Source: Burkholderia cepacia ATCC 25416 (GTDB lineage: Bacteria; Pseudomonadota; Gammaproteobacteria; Burkholderiales; Burkholderiaceae). Taken from it: 64,000 bases of DNA. The notes under the pieces are model-generated. The model saw only the letters and a list, made by a program, of their open reading frames with translations. It did no database searches and was not told the origin of the DNA. The translations under genes were made by a program, and so were the position numbers. Location of the stretch: the NCBI RefSeq assembly GCF_001411495.1, contig NZ_CP012981.1, positions 868,001-932,000 of the forward strand. Direction: 5' to 3'. Shown piece by piece: positions 28,464 to 37,900 of the stretch (position 1 is the first letter of the stretch; each line of letters opens with the position of its first letter).

Positions 28464-28979
28464 ATGTCCGACGTCACGACCGCCGCATCGCTCGCGAGCA
28501 ACGACGAAATCGCCGCTTATGTCGGCAAGAAGGCTGCCTGGTTCGAACGGAAATGGACGATCGCCGCGTCACGCAAGAACCGGCAGTCGTGGAACTGGGC
28601 AGCCTGTTTCCTGGGCCCGGTCTGGATGGCGTATCGATGCATGTACTGGCAGGCCGCGGCCGTCCTCGGCGCGTCGCTCGCGATCACGCTGGTCGAGCTG
28701 CTGTTCTTCCCGACATACTTCGAATCGAGCACGCTCGACCCGGTCACGATCGGGATCGCGGTGTCGCTCGGCTGGTACGGGAACGGCCTCTACAAGGCGC
28801 ACGTCGAGCGCCGGGTCGACAAGCTGCGCCCGAACGCGACGTCGCGCGAATCGTTTCTCGCGTTGCTGGAAGCGCAGGGCGGCACGAACTGGCTCGCGGC
28901 GACCGGTTTCGCGATCGCGACGCCGTTGCTCGGCTTCCTGATGATCGTGATCCGCAACGTCGTGGTCGGCACGTATTGA
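28464..28979 (+). CDS. DUF2628 membrane protein
   Basis: A 171-aa protein. After a charged N-terminus (DEIAAYVGKKAAWFERKW) come RQSWNWAACFLGPVWMAYR and WQAAAVLGASLAITLVELLFF, the usual DUF2628 pattern of a N-W-A-A-F-L-G-P-W-x-x-Y-R motif before two hydrophobic helices, then IGIAVSLGWYGNGLYKAHVERR and a C-terminal helix. An inner-membrane protein of unknown function. The start is supported by the family pattern and the spacing after the tRNA transcript ends. Confidence 0.75.
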   Translation: MSDVTTAASLASNDEIAAYVGKKAAWFERKWTIAASRKNRQSWNWAACFLGPVWMAYRCMYWQAAAVLGASLAITLVELLFFPTYFESSTLDPVTIGIAVSLGWYGNGLYKAHVERRVDKLRPNATSRESFLALLEAQGGTNWLAATGFAIATPLLGFLMIVIRNVVVGTY

Positions 28980-29098
28980 TCGCACGAGTACGAGCGCGAG
29001 TACGAACCGGCGGCCGGTAAAGCAGGGCGGCAGGACGGTGAACAGCGCGCATCGCGGACGTGCCTGCGCATGGCACCCGGCGCGCAATCCCGCCGCCC

Positions 29099-29980
29099 TC
29101 AATGCAGATGCTTCAACTTGTCAGGATTGCGCACGACATAGATCGCGACGATCTTTCCGTCCTCGATCTCGAGCGCCGTGGTCTGCAGCTCGCCATCGGA
29201 TTCCAGCGTGACGAAACCCGGCAGCCCGTTGACGAACCCGGCACGCACAAGCTTCGATGCATGTGTCGCAAACAGCTCGGCCAGATACTCGTGCACCTTC
29301 ATCACGCGTTCGAAGCCGAACACCGGCTTGCCTGCCGCCGAGCGCTTGCCGCCACCGTCCGAATGCAGGCTCACGTCCTCGGCGAGCATCGCGCCGAGCG
29401 TGCGCATGTCGCCGCTGCGTGACGCGGCAAAAAACGCTTCCGCCAATTCGATTCCGCGCTGTTTCTCGACATGAAAGCGCGGCCGCGCCTCGCGCACATG
29501 CGTGCGGGCCCGCGCGGCGAGCTGCCGGCACGCGGCCGGGTCGCGCTGGATCGTCGTGGCCACTTCGTCGAACTCGAGGCCGAACACGTCGTGCAGGAGG
29601 AACGCCGCGCGTTCGAGCGGCGAGAGCCGTTCGAGCGCGAGCAGCAGCGGCAGCGTGACGTCTTCCTGTTCGTCTTCCTCGACGACCGGCTCGGGCAGCC
29701 ACGGGCCGATATAGGTCTCGCGCTGGTGCCGTGCGGACTTCAGCTGGTCGAGGCACATGCGCATCACCATGCGGCGCAGGAACGCCTCGGGCACGCGCAC
29801 CTCGGTACGGTCGACGTCCATCCAGCGGATGAACGCTTCCTGCACCATGTCCTCGGCATCCGCGACGGAACCGAGCATCCGGTACGCAACGCGGATCAGC
29901 GTGCGACGCAGCGGGTCGAAGCTCGCCGCCGCGTCGGCCTGTGCTTCGGCGCTGCCCCTGGCCGGGTCGAGGGTCGCCAT
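29099..29980 (-). CDS. ECF41-type RNA polymerase sigma factor with SnoaL-like C-terminal domain
   Basis: A 293-aa protein. Sigma region 2 (TLIRVAYRMLGSVADAEDMVQEAFIRW) and region 4 (LSPLERAAFLLHDVFGLEFDEVATTI) are followed by a C-terminal extension of about 120 residues. Three ECF41 hallmark motifs can be read: WLPEPV between regions 2 and 4, DGGGKRSAA in the extension, and NPDKLKHLH at the end. The extension controls sigma activity in place of a separate anti-sigma factor. Its ATG overlaps the stop of the AhpD-like gene by one base, matching the known linkage of ECF41 factors to carboxymuconolactone-decarboxylase-like partners. Confidence 0.88.
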   Translation of the reverse strand: MATLDPARGSAEAQADAAASFDPLRRTLIRVAYRMLGSVADAEDMVQEAFIRWMDVDRTEVRVPEAFLRRMVMRMCLDQLKSARHQRETYIGPWLPEPVVEEDEQEDVTLPLLLALERLSPLERAAFLLHDVFGLEFDEVATTIQRDPAACRQLAARARTHVREARPRFHVEKQRGIELAEAFFAASRSGDMRTLGAMLAEDVSLHSDGGGKRSAAGKPVFGFERVMKVHEYLAELFATHASKLVRAGFVNGLPGFVTLESDGELQTTALEIEDGKIVAIYVVRNPDKLKHLH

Positions 29981-30456
29981 CAGGCCACCATCTTCGCGGC
30001 GGCGGCCTTCGCGTCGGCCGGGTCGATCCACAGCCCGAAGCCGACGGCGAGCCGGTTCCAGCCGTTGATCACGTTGATCATCAGCGTGAGCTTCACCTGT
30101 TCCTCCTGGCTGAAGTGGTCGTTCAGCGCCGCGTAGGCTGCTTCGTGTGCGGCGTGGCCCTCCGACAGCCGCGTGAGCGCTTCGGTCCAGCCGAGCGCCG
30201 CGCGTTCGCGGTCGGTGTAGCAGGGCGCTTCGCGCCACGCGGCAAGCAGATAGATGCGCTGCTCGGTCTCGCCTTGCTCGCGCGCCTCGGCCGTGTGCAT
30301 GTTAATGCAGTTCGCGCACGCGTTGACCTGCGATGCGCGGATCTTGACGAGCTCGATCAGCGTCGGCTCGAGGCTCCCGGCAGCGGCGACCGATACGGTC
30401 ATCCAGCTCTTCATCAGTGCGGGGGCGGCGGCAAACGGATTGAGTTTCGCAGTCAT
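29980..30456 (-). CDS. Carboxymuconolactone decarboxylase/AhpD-like protein
   Basis: A 158-aa protein with the AhpD-core motif E-x-V-K-I-R-x-S-Q-x-N-x-C-x-x-C-x-x-x-H visible as ELVKIRASQVNACANCINMH. The redox CxxC and nearby histidine suggest peroxidase/disulfide activity of the alkylhydroperoxidase type. ATG 30456 has AGGAGAAGG upstream. It is the first gene of a two-gene unit with an ECF41 sigma factor and is probably its direct target. Confidence 0.85.
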   Translation of the reverse strand: MTAKLNPFAAAPALMKSWMTVSVAAAGSLEPTLIELVKIRASQVNACANCINMHTAEAREQGETEQRIYLLAAWREAPCYTDRERAALGWTEALTRLSEGHAAHEAAYAALNDHFSQEEQVKLTLMINVINGWNRLAVGFGLWIDPADAKAAAAKMVA

Positions 30457-31013
30457 GGTCCTTCTCCTTTCGTGTGGGTTCCGGTGACATGACGAGCGAG
30501 CCCCCCGCGTGTGTGACATCGGCGAAAATTTTTTCGAAGCGCGTTTGGCCGCGGACCCGGACGAAGGGCGGGGCGGTTCACCGTCGTGCCGGTCGCGGCG
30601 CACGCACACGTTCGTCAGACAAATCCGGGCATCTCGGGGCATTCACTCACGATCGCTGCGCGGATGTCATGGGGCGTCAGCAGCCCGCCAGCGCGGACCA
30701 GCGCGTCGTGCACGGCGTTCACGCCCGAACCGGCAGGCCTGCCCGGCGTGTCACGCGTGCGACACGCGCGCAGCCAACACTTTCATTTCTCTTTCGTTCG
30801 CGTTTCACCGGCATCCCGATTCGCAGCATTCACATTTCTGGACCATACTGTTCTGCACGGGCAGATGAAGTGACGCCGCATTCGCGGCCCGGCGCGCGCG
30901 CCGGCTGCCCGTCGACGCAGCAGCAGGTTGCACGTCAGCCGCGCGCATCATGCGCAAGGCTTTCCCTTTTCCGGCAACGCAACGCAGCGAATCGCGACGT
31001 GGACGGTAAACCG
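30457..31013. other. Intergenic region between divergent genes
   Basis: About 550 bases separating the AhpD/ECF41 unit from egtB. I found no gene with good codon character; short frames here have biased composition. It should carry both divergent promoters. A CGTGTCACGCGTGCGACACGC stretch near 30750 contains an imperfect inverted repeat. Confidence 0.3.
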
Positions 31014-32237
31014 ATGAGCCTCCTTGCATCACAGCTTCAGCGCCGTTACCAGGACGTGCGCACCCATAGCGTCGCGTTGACCGCGACGCTGTCCGCCGAA
31101 GACCAGGCCGTGCAGTCGATGCCCGACGCGAGTCCGACGAAATGGCATCTCGCGCATACGACCTGGTTCTTCGAAACCGTCGTGCTGATGCGCCGCGTGC
31201 CCGGCTACGCGCCGTTCGACGACGCATTCCAGTTCCTCTTCAATTCCTATTACGAAGCGCTCGGCCCGCGCCATCCGCGGCCGCAGCGCGGGCTGCTCAC
31301 GCGCCCGTCGCTCGACGAGGTGCATGCGTACCGGCAATACGTCGACGACGCGATGCTGCGCGCGCTGGCCGGCGCCGATGCGGCGCTGCTCGATACGATC
31401 GCGCCCGAGATCGTACTCGGCCTGCATCACGAGCAGCAGCACCAGGAACTGATCGTCACCGACATGCTGCACGCGTTCTCGTGCAACCCGCTGAAGCCGG
31501 CGTTCCGGCCGCGCAACGGGACGGACGCGGACGCAATGGCCGCGGGCGATGCGGGCGCGCTGCACTGGCTTCACCAGCCGGGCGGGCTCGTCGAGATCGG
31601 CCACGACGGCGATGCATTCTCGTTCGACAACGAACGGCCGCGTCATACGGCGCTCGTGCGGCCGTACGAGATCGCGAACCGCCTCGTGACGAACGCGGAG
31701 TTCGCGGCGTTCGTCGCCGACGGCGGCTACACCCGCCCCGAGTTCTGGCTGTCCGACGGCTGGGCCACGGTGCAGCGGGAAGGGTGGCAAGGGCCCGCGT
31801 ACTGGCTGCCCGACGACGACGATGCGGCCGCCACGCGCGTCCGTCGCACGTTCGGCCTGCACGGCATCGAACCGCTCGCGCCCGACGCACCGGTGTGCCA
31901 CGTGAGCTTCTACGAAGCGGCCGCATACGCGGAATGGGCCGGCGCCCGCCTGCCGACCGAATTCGAATGGGAAGCCGCGTTCCCCGCCGAAGGCATCCGG
32001 CAGATGCTCGGGCACGTGTGGCAATGGACGCGCTCGTCCTACGAGCCGTACCCGGGCTTTCGGCCGCTCGCGGGCGTCGCCGCCGAATACAACGGCAAGT
32101 TCATGGTCGGCCAGCAGGTCCTGCGCGGCAGCAGCATCGCGACGCCGCCCGGGCACGAACGGCCGACGTACCGCAATTTCTTTCCGCCGGCCGCGCGCTG
32201 GCAATTCACGGGGGTGCGACTTGCGCGAGACGTCTGA
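31014..32237 (+). CDS. egtB: Ergothioneine biosynthesis protein EgtB (sulfoxide synthase)
   Basis: A 407-aa protein, normal for EgtB. The N-terminal DinB-like domain holds the iron-binding histidines: H48 in PTKWHLAHTTWF and the HHEQQH motif at 138-143. The C-terminal FGE-sulfatase-like domain carries GGLVEIGHDGDAFSFDNERPRH, the LPTEFEWEAA motif and GHVWQWTRSSYEPYPGF. It uses O2 to join a cysteine-type thiol to trimethylhistidine. ATG 31014 is taken as start; much longer upstream frames lack support. It overlaps egtD. Confidence 0.92.
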   Translation: MSLLASQLQRRYQDVRTHSVALTATLSAEDQAVQSMPDASPTKWHLAHTTWFFETVVLMRRVPGYAPFDDAFQFLFNSYYEALGPRHPRPQRGLLTRPSLDEVHAYRQYVDDAMLRALAGADAALLDTIAPEIVLGLHHEQQHQELIVTDMLHAFSCNPLKPAFRPRNGTDADAMAAGDAGALHWLHQPGGLVEIGHDGDAFSFDNERPRHTALVRPYEIANRLVTNAEFAAFVADGGYTRPEFWLSDGWATVQREGWQGPAYWLPDDDDAAATRVRRTFGLHGIEPLAPDAPVCHVSFYEAAAYAEWAGARLPTEFEWEAAFPAEGIRQMLGHVWQWTRSSYEPYPGFRPLAGVAAEYNGKFMVGQQVLRGSSIATPPGHERPTYRNFFPPAARWQFTGVRLARDV

Positions 32238-33234
32238 CCAGACGGCCACGAGCGGTGGCCAGCAACCCGCCCGCGATTCGCGGCCGAGCGCGTTCGAGCG
32301 CGACCTGATCGACGGACTGTCGCGCACGCCGCGCAGCATTCCGCCGAAATACTTCTACGATGCGGCCGGCTCCGCGCTGTTCGATCGCATCTGCGAACTG
32401 CCCGAGTATTACCCGACCCGTACCGAGCTCGGCATCCTGCGCGATCGCGCGGCCGAGATCGTGCGGCGCGTCGGCCCGCATGCGGAACTCGTCGAATTCG
32501 GCGCCGGCTCGCTCGAGAAGATCCGCGTGCTGCTCGACGCGTTCGCCGGCAACTATGCGAACGCGCCGGCGCGCTACGTGCCGGTCGACATCTCGGCGGA
32601 CTACCTGCATGGCGCGGCCGCGCGGCTGCGGTCGGCCTATCCGTGGCTCGACGTCGCGCCGATCGCCGCCGACTACACGAAGGCCGAGCAACTGGCCGCG
32701 CTGACCGCGACACCGGCGCGGCGCATCGGTTTCTTTCCGGGCTCGACGATCGGCAATTTCTCGCGGGACGAAGCCGACGCATTCCTGCGCGATGCCGCAC
32801 GGCTGCTGCGCGGCGGCGGCCTGCTGGTCGGCGCCGATCTCGTGAAGGACGCGCGCACGCTGCACGACGCGTACAACGATGCGCAGGGCGTCACCGCGCA
32901 GTTCAACCTGAACCTGCTGGTGCGCGCGAACGCGGAGCTCGGCGCGGATTTCGACGTCGACGCGTTCTCGCATTGCGCGTTCTACGACAGCGAGCGGCAG
33001 CGCATCGAGATGCATCTCGTCAGCGATGTCGCGCAGACGGTGCACGTGCGCGGCCACGCGTTCCGCTTCGACGCCGGCGAGCGCATCCACACGGAGAATT
33101 CGCACAAGTTCACGATCGACGGCTTCCATGCGATCGCGCGCCGCGCGGGATTCGCGCCCGATACCGTGTGGACCGACGCGGACAACCTGTTCAGCGTGCA
33201 CTGGCTGCGCAGCGTCGACGATATCCGCGCGTAA
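32221..33234 (+). CDS. egtD: L-histidine N-alpha-methyltransferase EgtD
   Basis: A 337-aa protein with EgtD signatures: KYFYDAAGSALFDRI, LPEYYPTRTE, the SAM-binding FGAGSLEKIRVLL, FFPGSTIGNF, and HTENSHKFTIDGF near the end. It methylates histidine three times to hercynine, the EgtB substrate. No ATG or GTG lies at the expected place; the TTG at 32221, 17 bp inside egtB, is the best start. egtA, egtC and egtE are not in the window, consistent with the shorter EgtB route that uses free cysteine or with genes elsewhere. Confidence 0.92.
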   Translation: MRETSDQTATSGGQQPARDSRPSAFERDLIDGLSRTPRSIPPKYFYDAAGSALFDRICELPEYYPTRTELGILRDRAAEIVRRVGPHAELVEFGAGSLEKIRVLLDAFAGNYANAPARYVPVDISADYLHGAAARLRSAYPWLDVAPIAADYTKAEQLAALTATPARRIGFFPGSTIGNFSRDEADAFLRDAARLLRGGGLLVGADLVKDARTLHDAYNDAQGVTAQFNLNLLVRANAELGADFDVDAFSHCAFYDSERQRIEMHLVSDVAQTVHVRGHAFRFDAGERIHTENSHKFTIDGFHAIARRAGFAPDTVWTDADNLFSVHWLRSVDDIRA

Positions 33235-33526
33235 CGCCCGCTGTTGCGAACCGCTCGCGCCGCGCGGTGCGGGCGGTTCGCGTCCCGCGCACGCCGGCGA
33301 GCTCGATCGAATCGCCCGGTTTCGTGCCGAAACGCCCTTTTTACCGGCCCGATGCATTGCCGCAACGGTGTTTCGAGTACGGCCTCTCCCTTGTCCCGCA
33401 AGGCTTTGCAGGCATCCGTAAACGTCCGTTACCTGTCTCGCATACCCGTTTCACCTGTGTCTGTGTCCGGTGCCTAGACTCCGAACCGTATTCACATGAC
33501 GCACGACACGTGCAGGGAGTCGCGAG
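33235..33526. other. Intergenic region after egtD
   Basis: A GC-rich inverted repeat GCGAACCGC / GCGGTTCGC lies near 33246-33282 and could act as a terminator, though no T run follows. The rest would hold the promoter of the next small gene. Nothing else seen. Confidence 0.3.
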
Positions 33527-33832
33527 ATGAGCAAGAAACTTATTCTCGGTGCAGTTCTCGGTGTAGCGGCGCTGGCAGCTTCGGGCGTCGCGTCGGCCCA
33601 CGTCGACCTGTCGGTCGGCATCGGCGTGCCGGGCGTCTACGCGGCGCCGGCACCGGTCTACGTCGCGCCGCCGCCGCCTGTCATGTACGCGCCGGTCGGC
33701 TACCGCGATGACGGCTGGCGTGACGATGGCTGGCGTCGGCGCGAATGGCGCGAACACGAATGGCGCCGCCGTGAATGGCGCGAGCACGAGTGGCGCGACC
33801 GCGGCGGCTGGCGCGGCGGCCGCTGGGACTAA
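33527..33832 (+). CDS. Exported Trp/Arg-rich repeat protein
   Basis: A 101-aa protein with a clear signal peptide (KKLILGAVLGVAALAASGVASA, cleavage after residue 24). A Pro/Tyr-rich segment (VYVAPPPPVMYAPVGY) follows, then tandem units based on W-R-x-x-(E/G)-W-R built from DGWRDDGWRRREW and REHEWRRREW, ending in RGGWRGGRWD. This looks like the YXWGXW/PXPV-type small exported proteins common in Burkholderia. A role in the envelope is likely, but the function is unknown. Confidence 0.7.
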   Translation: MSKKLILGAVLGVAALAASGVASAHVDLSVGIGVPGVYAAPAPVYVAPPPPVMYAPVGYRDDGWRDDGWRRREWREHEWRRREWREHEWRDRGGWRGGRWD

Positions 33833-33869
33833 GCGGCCCGGCTGATCACCACGAGAGGAGAGTGACAAC

Positions 33870-34124
33870 ATGATGCCCATTCGTCACATCAGGCTGTGTG
33901 CCGCCGCCGCTGTCGTGGCGCTCGCAACGATCGGCAGCGCGCATGCGGCGGGCTGCATGAAGGGTGCGGTGGTCGGCGGGGTCGCCGGCCACTACGCGGG
34001 GCACCACGCGGTCGTCGGTGCGGTCGGCGGCTGTATCGTCGGCCACCACATGGCGAAGAAGCAGGCGCAGGAGCAGGCCGCGCAGCACAAGGCCGCCGCG
34101 CAGGGCGTGCAGCCCACGCAGTAA
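33870..34124 (+). CDS. Exported glycine-zipper-like small protein
   Basis: An 84-aa protein: signal peptide (about 1-26, ending SAHA), then CMKGAVVGGVAGHYAGHHAV with G-x3-G spacing typical of glycine-zipper membrane-associated proteins, then a charged KKQAQEQAAQHKAAAQ tail. GAGGAGAG precedes the ATG. It is 37 bp downstream of the Trp/Arg-rich gene on the same strand and may be co-transcribed. Confidence 0.65.
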   Translation: MMPIRHIRLCAAAAVVALATIGSAHAAGCMKGAVVGGVAGHYAGHHAVVGAVGGCIVGHHMAKKQAQEQAAQHKAAAQGVQPTQ

Positions 34125-34311
34125 GCACTTCACCACCGGGGCGGCGCCAACGCGCCGCCACCGCCTGCTTCGTTCCCCGTTCATGCAACACCCGGATTGA
34201 TCCGACGAATGTGCGCCGCGCGCATCGTTACGATCATTTACAACGTCGTGTGGCGCGAATTTGGCGCGTTCATAGAATGCAGTCACACGAACGCGCTCCA
34301 GGGAGCACAAG

Positions 34312-34686
34312 ATGAAACAGCAACGATATCTGTCCGTATTGACGGCCGCGCTGCTCGCGCTCGGCTCGGCGTCCGCCTACGCGGCGGCCGGCGGCAATGG
34401 CGGTGGCAACGGTGGCGGTCATGGCGCAGGCGGCTCGGGCGGCAACGCGGGCGGCATGTCCGGCGGCCACATGAGCGGCCAGGCGCTGAGCAACTCGAAC
34501 GGCATGCACGCGGGGGACCGCGACAAGGGCCTGTCGCGCGCAGCCGACCGCTCGGATACGATCGCCGATCGCGCCGGCGTGCAGCCGGGTCATGGTCACA
34601 CGCATGGGCATGCGCATGGCCATGCCGCGCATGCGTCGACGTCCACGCATCGTTCGCATCACAACGCATTCGGCCGCACGCTGTAA
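34312..34686 (+). CDS. Exported Gly/His-rich protein
   Basis: A 124-aa protein with a signal peptide (ending SASAYA, about residue 24), a glycine-rich stretch (NGGGNGGGHGAGGSGG), and a C-terminal histidine-rich stretch (GHGHTHGHAHGHAAHAS). The His repeats could bind metal ions; that is inference. A strong terminator follows 23 bases after the stop. Confidence 0.6.
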   Translation: MKQQRYLSVLTAALLALGSASAYAAAGGNGGGNGGGHGAGGSGGNAGGMSGGHMSGQALSNSNGMHAGDRDKGLSRAADRSDTIADRAGVQPGHGHTHGHAHGHAAHASTSTHRSHHNAFGRTL

Positions 34687-34708
34687 GCGCGGCACACGCA
34701 TGCGGGAG

Positions 34709-34733
34709 AAGGGCGCTTCGGCGCCCTTTTTTC
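34709..34733 (+). terminator. Rho-independent terminator
   Basis: GGGCGC-TTCG-GCGCCC with a TTTTTT run, just after the Gly/His-rich gene. Confidence 0.85.
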
Positions 34734-34909
34734 ATCGAGGCAACGCATCGCCGCCGTCGCGCGGAAACGTCGTGCCGACCCGATTTGCAACCAGCCGTAA
34801 CCGCGTCGTACTCATGCAGGAATGCGGATCGCCCTCACGCGGATGACGGAAGAGAAACCGGCGCGTGAAGAGGGCGCGGCGAGGGTGTCCGGCACGTTCA
34901 CCAAGGCAG

Positions 34910-34936
34910 AAAAAAGGGCGGCTCATCGCCGCCCTT
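34910..34936 (-). terminator. Rho-independent terminator of the type III R-M operon
   Basis: On the minus strand GGGCGGC-GATGA-GCCGCCC is followed by TTTTTT, four bases after the res stop codon. Confidence 0.85.
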
Positions 34937-34940
34937 CGTA

Positions 34941-37900
34941 TCACCGCCCGGCGCCTGCCAGCGGCACCGCAGGTTCGAACAACGCATCGGCCTGCCTGAC
35001 GCGCACGAAGCGCGCCGCGCCGTCACCGTCCACCAGTGCACGGAAATGCGCTTCGCCGCACGCGAGCTTCGCACGCTCGTGCTCGCTCGGCACATGGCCG
35101 TCCGTATTCGGCGTATCGACGACGAAGTACAGCCGCTCGCCGCCGTCCTGCTCCGCGAGCACGGCCCAGTCCGGGTGATAGCTGCCGAGCGGTGTCTGCA
35201 CGCGGAACCACGCGGGCAGCTTCGCGTACAGCTTCACGCCGTCGTGCGCCTCGAGCGCATCGGCGAACGCGCGCTCCGCGTCCGTCTCGCACACGACCGC
35301 TTCGTGGATCGACTTCCGCGCGTCGGGCCGCAGGTTGCGCAGGTAACCCGTCAGCGCCTCGCTTTCGAACGATTCGAGCGCATGCACGTGGCGCTCGCCG
35401 AGCTTGCGATACGCGATGCCCGCGACGAGCGCGAGCCGCTTGCAGCGGTTGATCGCATCGGCTGCGACCGCGATGAACTGCTGCGGATTCACGCGAAAAT
35501 CGTCGAGCCGGCCGCTGTCGGCCAGGATCGTTGCAAGCGAACGGCGCGTGAGTTGCGTGCGGTCCTGCAACTCGGTGAGCAGGTCGGGCAGCGGCAGCTC
35601 GCCTTCGTCGAGCAGCACCGTACCGGCGCCGGCCACCTCGATCGCCTCGATGCCGGCCTTGCCGATATCGATCTCGGCCTTGCGCCACTGCAGCCGGGCG
35701 CGCGCGATGTCCGGCGCGTCGTGCAGCGCGGCCGCGCAGTCGCGCACGAGCTTCGCGTTGTCGAACTCGACGCGGTACACGGTGCGATGACGGATGCGGT
35801 CCCACAACGCGCGGAAATCCTCGCCGAACACGACGGCCTTGCCCGACGCATCGCGCCGCAGCGCGATCGCACGGCGCTCGTCCGCGTTGCGCACGGCAAA
35901 ACGGCCCGACAGCTTGCGCAGCGTCGCGACGATCGGCGCGCGCAGCATCTCGAACGCCTCGGGCAGCACCAGCGCGCTCTGGCGCAGCGCATCCTTCAGC
36001 CGGTCGAGCACCTTGCCCTGCGCATCGACGTAACCCTGCTCGTGCAGATGATTCCACAGCACGCGCGACAGCTCGATGCCGAGCGCATGCGCGGGCGCGT
36101 CGCCCTCCTGGACGGGCAGCGCCGCGAACTGGTGTTCCTCGACGATCCCGAAACGGATGCCCGTATCGGCCTCGATTTCCTTCTGCAGGTTCTCCGCGAA
36201 CGACTCGTAGCGCTCGGTCGCGATCACGGTGAGCGTGTTCACGCCCGGGTCGCGCACGCGTTCGCCGTCCTGGTCGACGGCGAGGCGCAACCCGCGGCCG
36301 AGCGTCTGGCGGCGCTCGCGCTCGGTCTGGATGTCGCGCAGCGTGCAGATCTGGAACACGTTCGGGTTGTCCCAGCCTTCCTTCAGCGCCGAGTGCGAGA
36401 AGATGAACTTCAGCGGCGTGTCGAACGACAGCAGCGCTTCCTTCTCGCGCATGATCAGGCCGTACGCGCGTTCCGCGTTCTCGCGGGCCGCCGCGCTGCT
36501 TTCGCTCGTATCGGTCCAGCCGCCCTTGCGGTCGATCGAGAAGTAGCCGTTGTGCGCACGCTCGACTTCGAGTGCGACGTCGACGCCGTCGAACAGCGCA
36601 CGGTAGGCCGGCACGCGCGCCGCGCGCGCATATTCCTCTTCGAAGATCAGCGCGTAGTCGCCCTTCACGGGCACACCGTTCTCGTCGTAGCGGCGATAAC
36701 GCTCGACCGAATCGACGAAGAACAGCGACAGCACCTTCACGCCGCGCTCCGCGAGGCGCAACTCCTTGTCGAGATGCTCGCGGATCGTGCGGCGGATCAT
36801 CTCGCGCTGCACGGCGAGCGTATCGATGTCGCCGAACGCCTCGCCGAGCGACAGGAACGCCTCGCCTTCCGGATGGCGCAGCTCGACGTACTCGGCGCCC
36901 TTCACCGCATGCACCTCGCCGATCCGCAGCCCCGCATACAGCGCGCGCCGGGTCAGGCGTTCGAGATCGTCGCCGTCGGTGGCCGTCACGATCTGGCGCT
37001 TCACGCCGGCCGCCGTCGCGACGTCGAGCTCGACGCGCGCGCTGATCGCGCCGCGCCGGTTCGACACGCCGACGAGCCGCACATACGGCTTGTTGTGCGC
37101 ATCCTCGACGATCGCCGACGCGATCTCGATCTGCTTCACGAGCTTGCGTTCGTAAGCGTCGACCGCGTCGAGCCGGTACACCATGTGGTGACGGTCGACG
37201 TGCGTGGCCGAATAGCGCAGCGTGCAGAGCGGCGCCATCGCGGCGAGCGCTTCGCGCCCGCGCCCCTCGAGCCCGCCGTCGACGCTTTGCGGCTCGTCGA
37301 CGATCACGATCGGCCGCGTCGCGCGGATCAGGTCGATCGGCTTCTCGCCGCCGGTCTTCTCGCTGTCCTTGTAGAGGTTGTTGATTTCCTTCTTGTTGAT
37401 CGCGGCAACCGTCATCACCATGATCTGGATCGCCGCGCTCGCCGCGAAGTGGCGCACCTGGCCGAGCTTCGCGGAGTCGTACAGGAAGTAGTCGTACGGC
37501 ACGCCCGCGTACAGCGCGCGGAAGTGATCCTCGGTGATGGAAAGCGTCTTGTGCACGCCTTCCTTGATCGCGATCGACGGCACGACGATCACGAACTTCG
37601 TGAAGCCGTAGCGGCGGTTGAGCTCGAAGATCGTGCGCAGGTACACGTAGGTCTTGCCGGTGCCGGTCTCCATCTCGACGGTGAAGTCGCGCGAGCCGGG
37701 CAGGCCGGACGGCGGCAGCCCGCCGCGCAGCTGCACGTCGGCGAGATTGCGCGCGAGCGCGTCGTCGGTCAGCGACAGCCGGTTGCCGACGCCCTGTTCC
37801 GACACCGCGAAGCCGAGCGAGCCTTGCGCGGCGGCCGTCGTGCCGGGCGCGGCGTTCGCGAGCACGCTGAAGTCGCCGCGATACGATTCCTGGCCGCGAA

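Noticed and set aside
30474..31013. Extension of egtB upstream to a frame start at 30474
   Set aside because: The added 180 residues are Arg/Pro-rich with no family match; egtB proteins begin near MSLLASQLQRRY.
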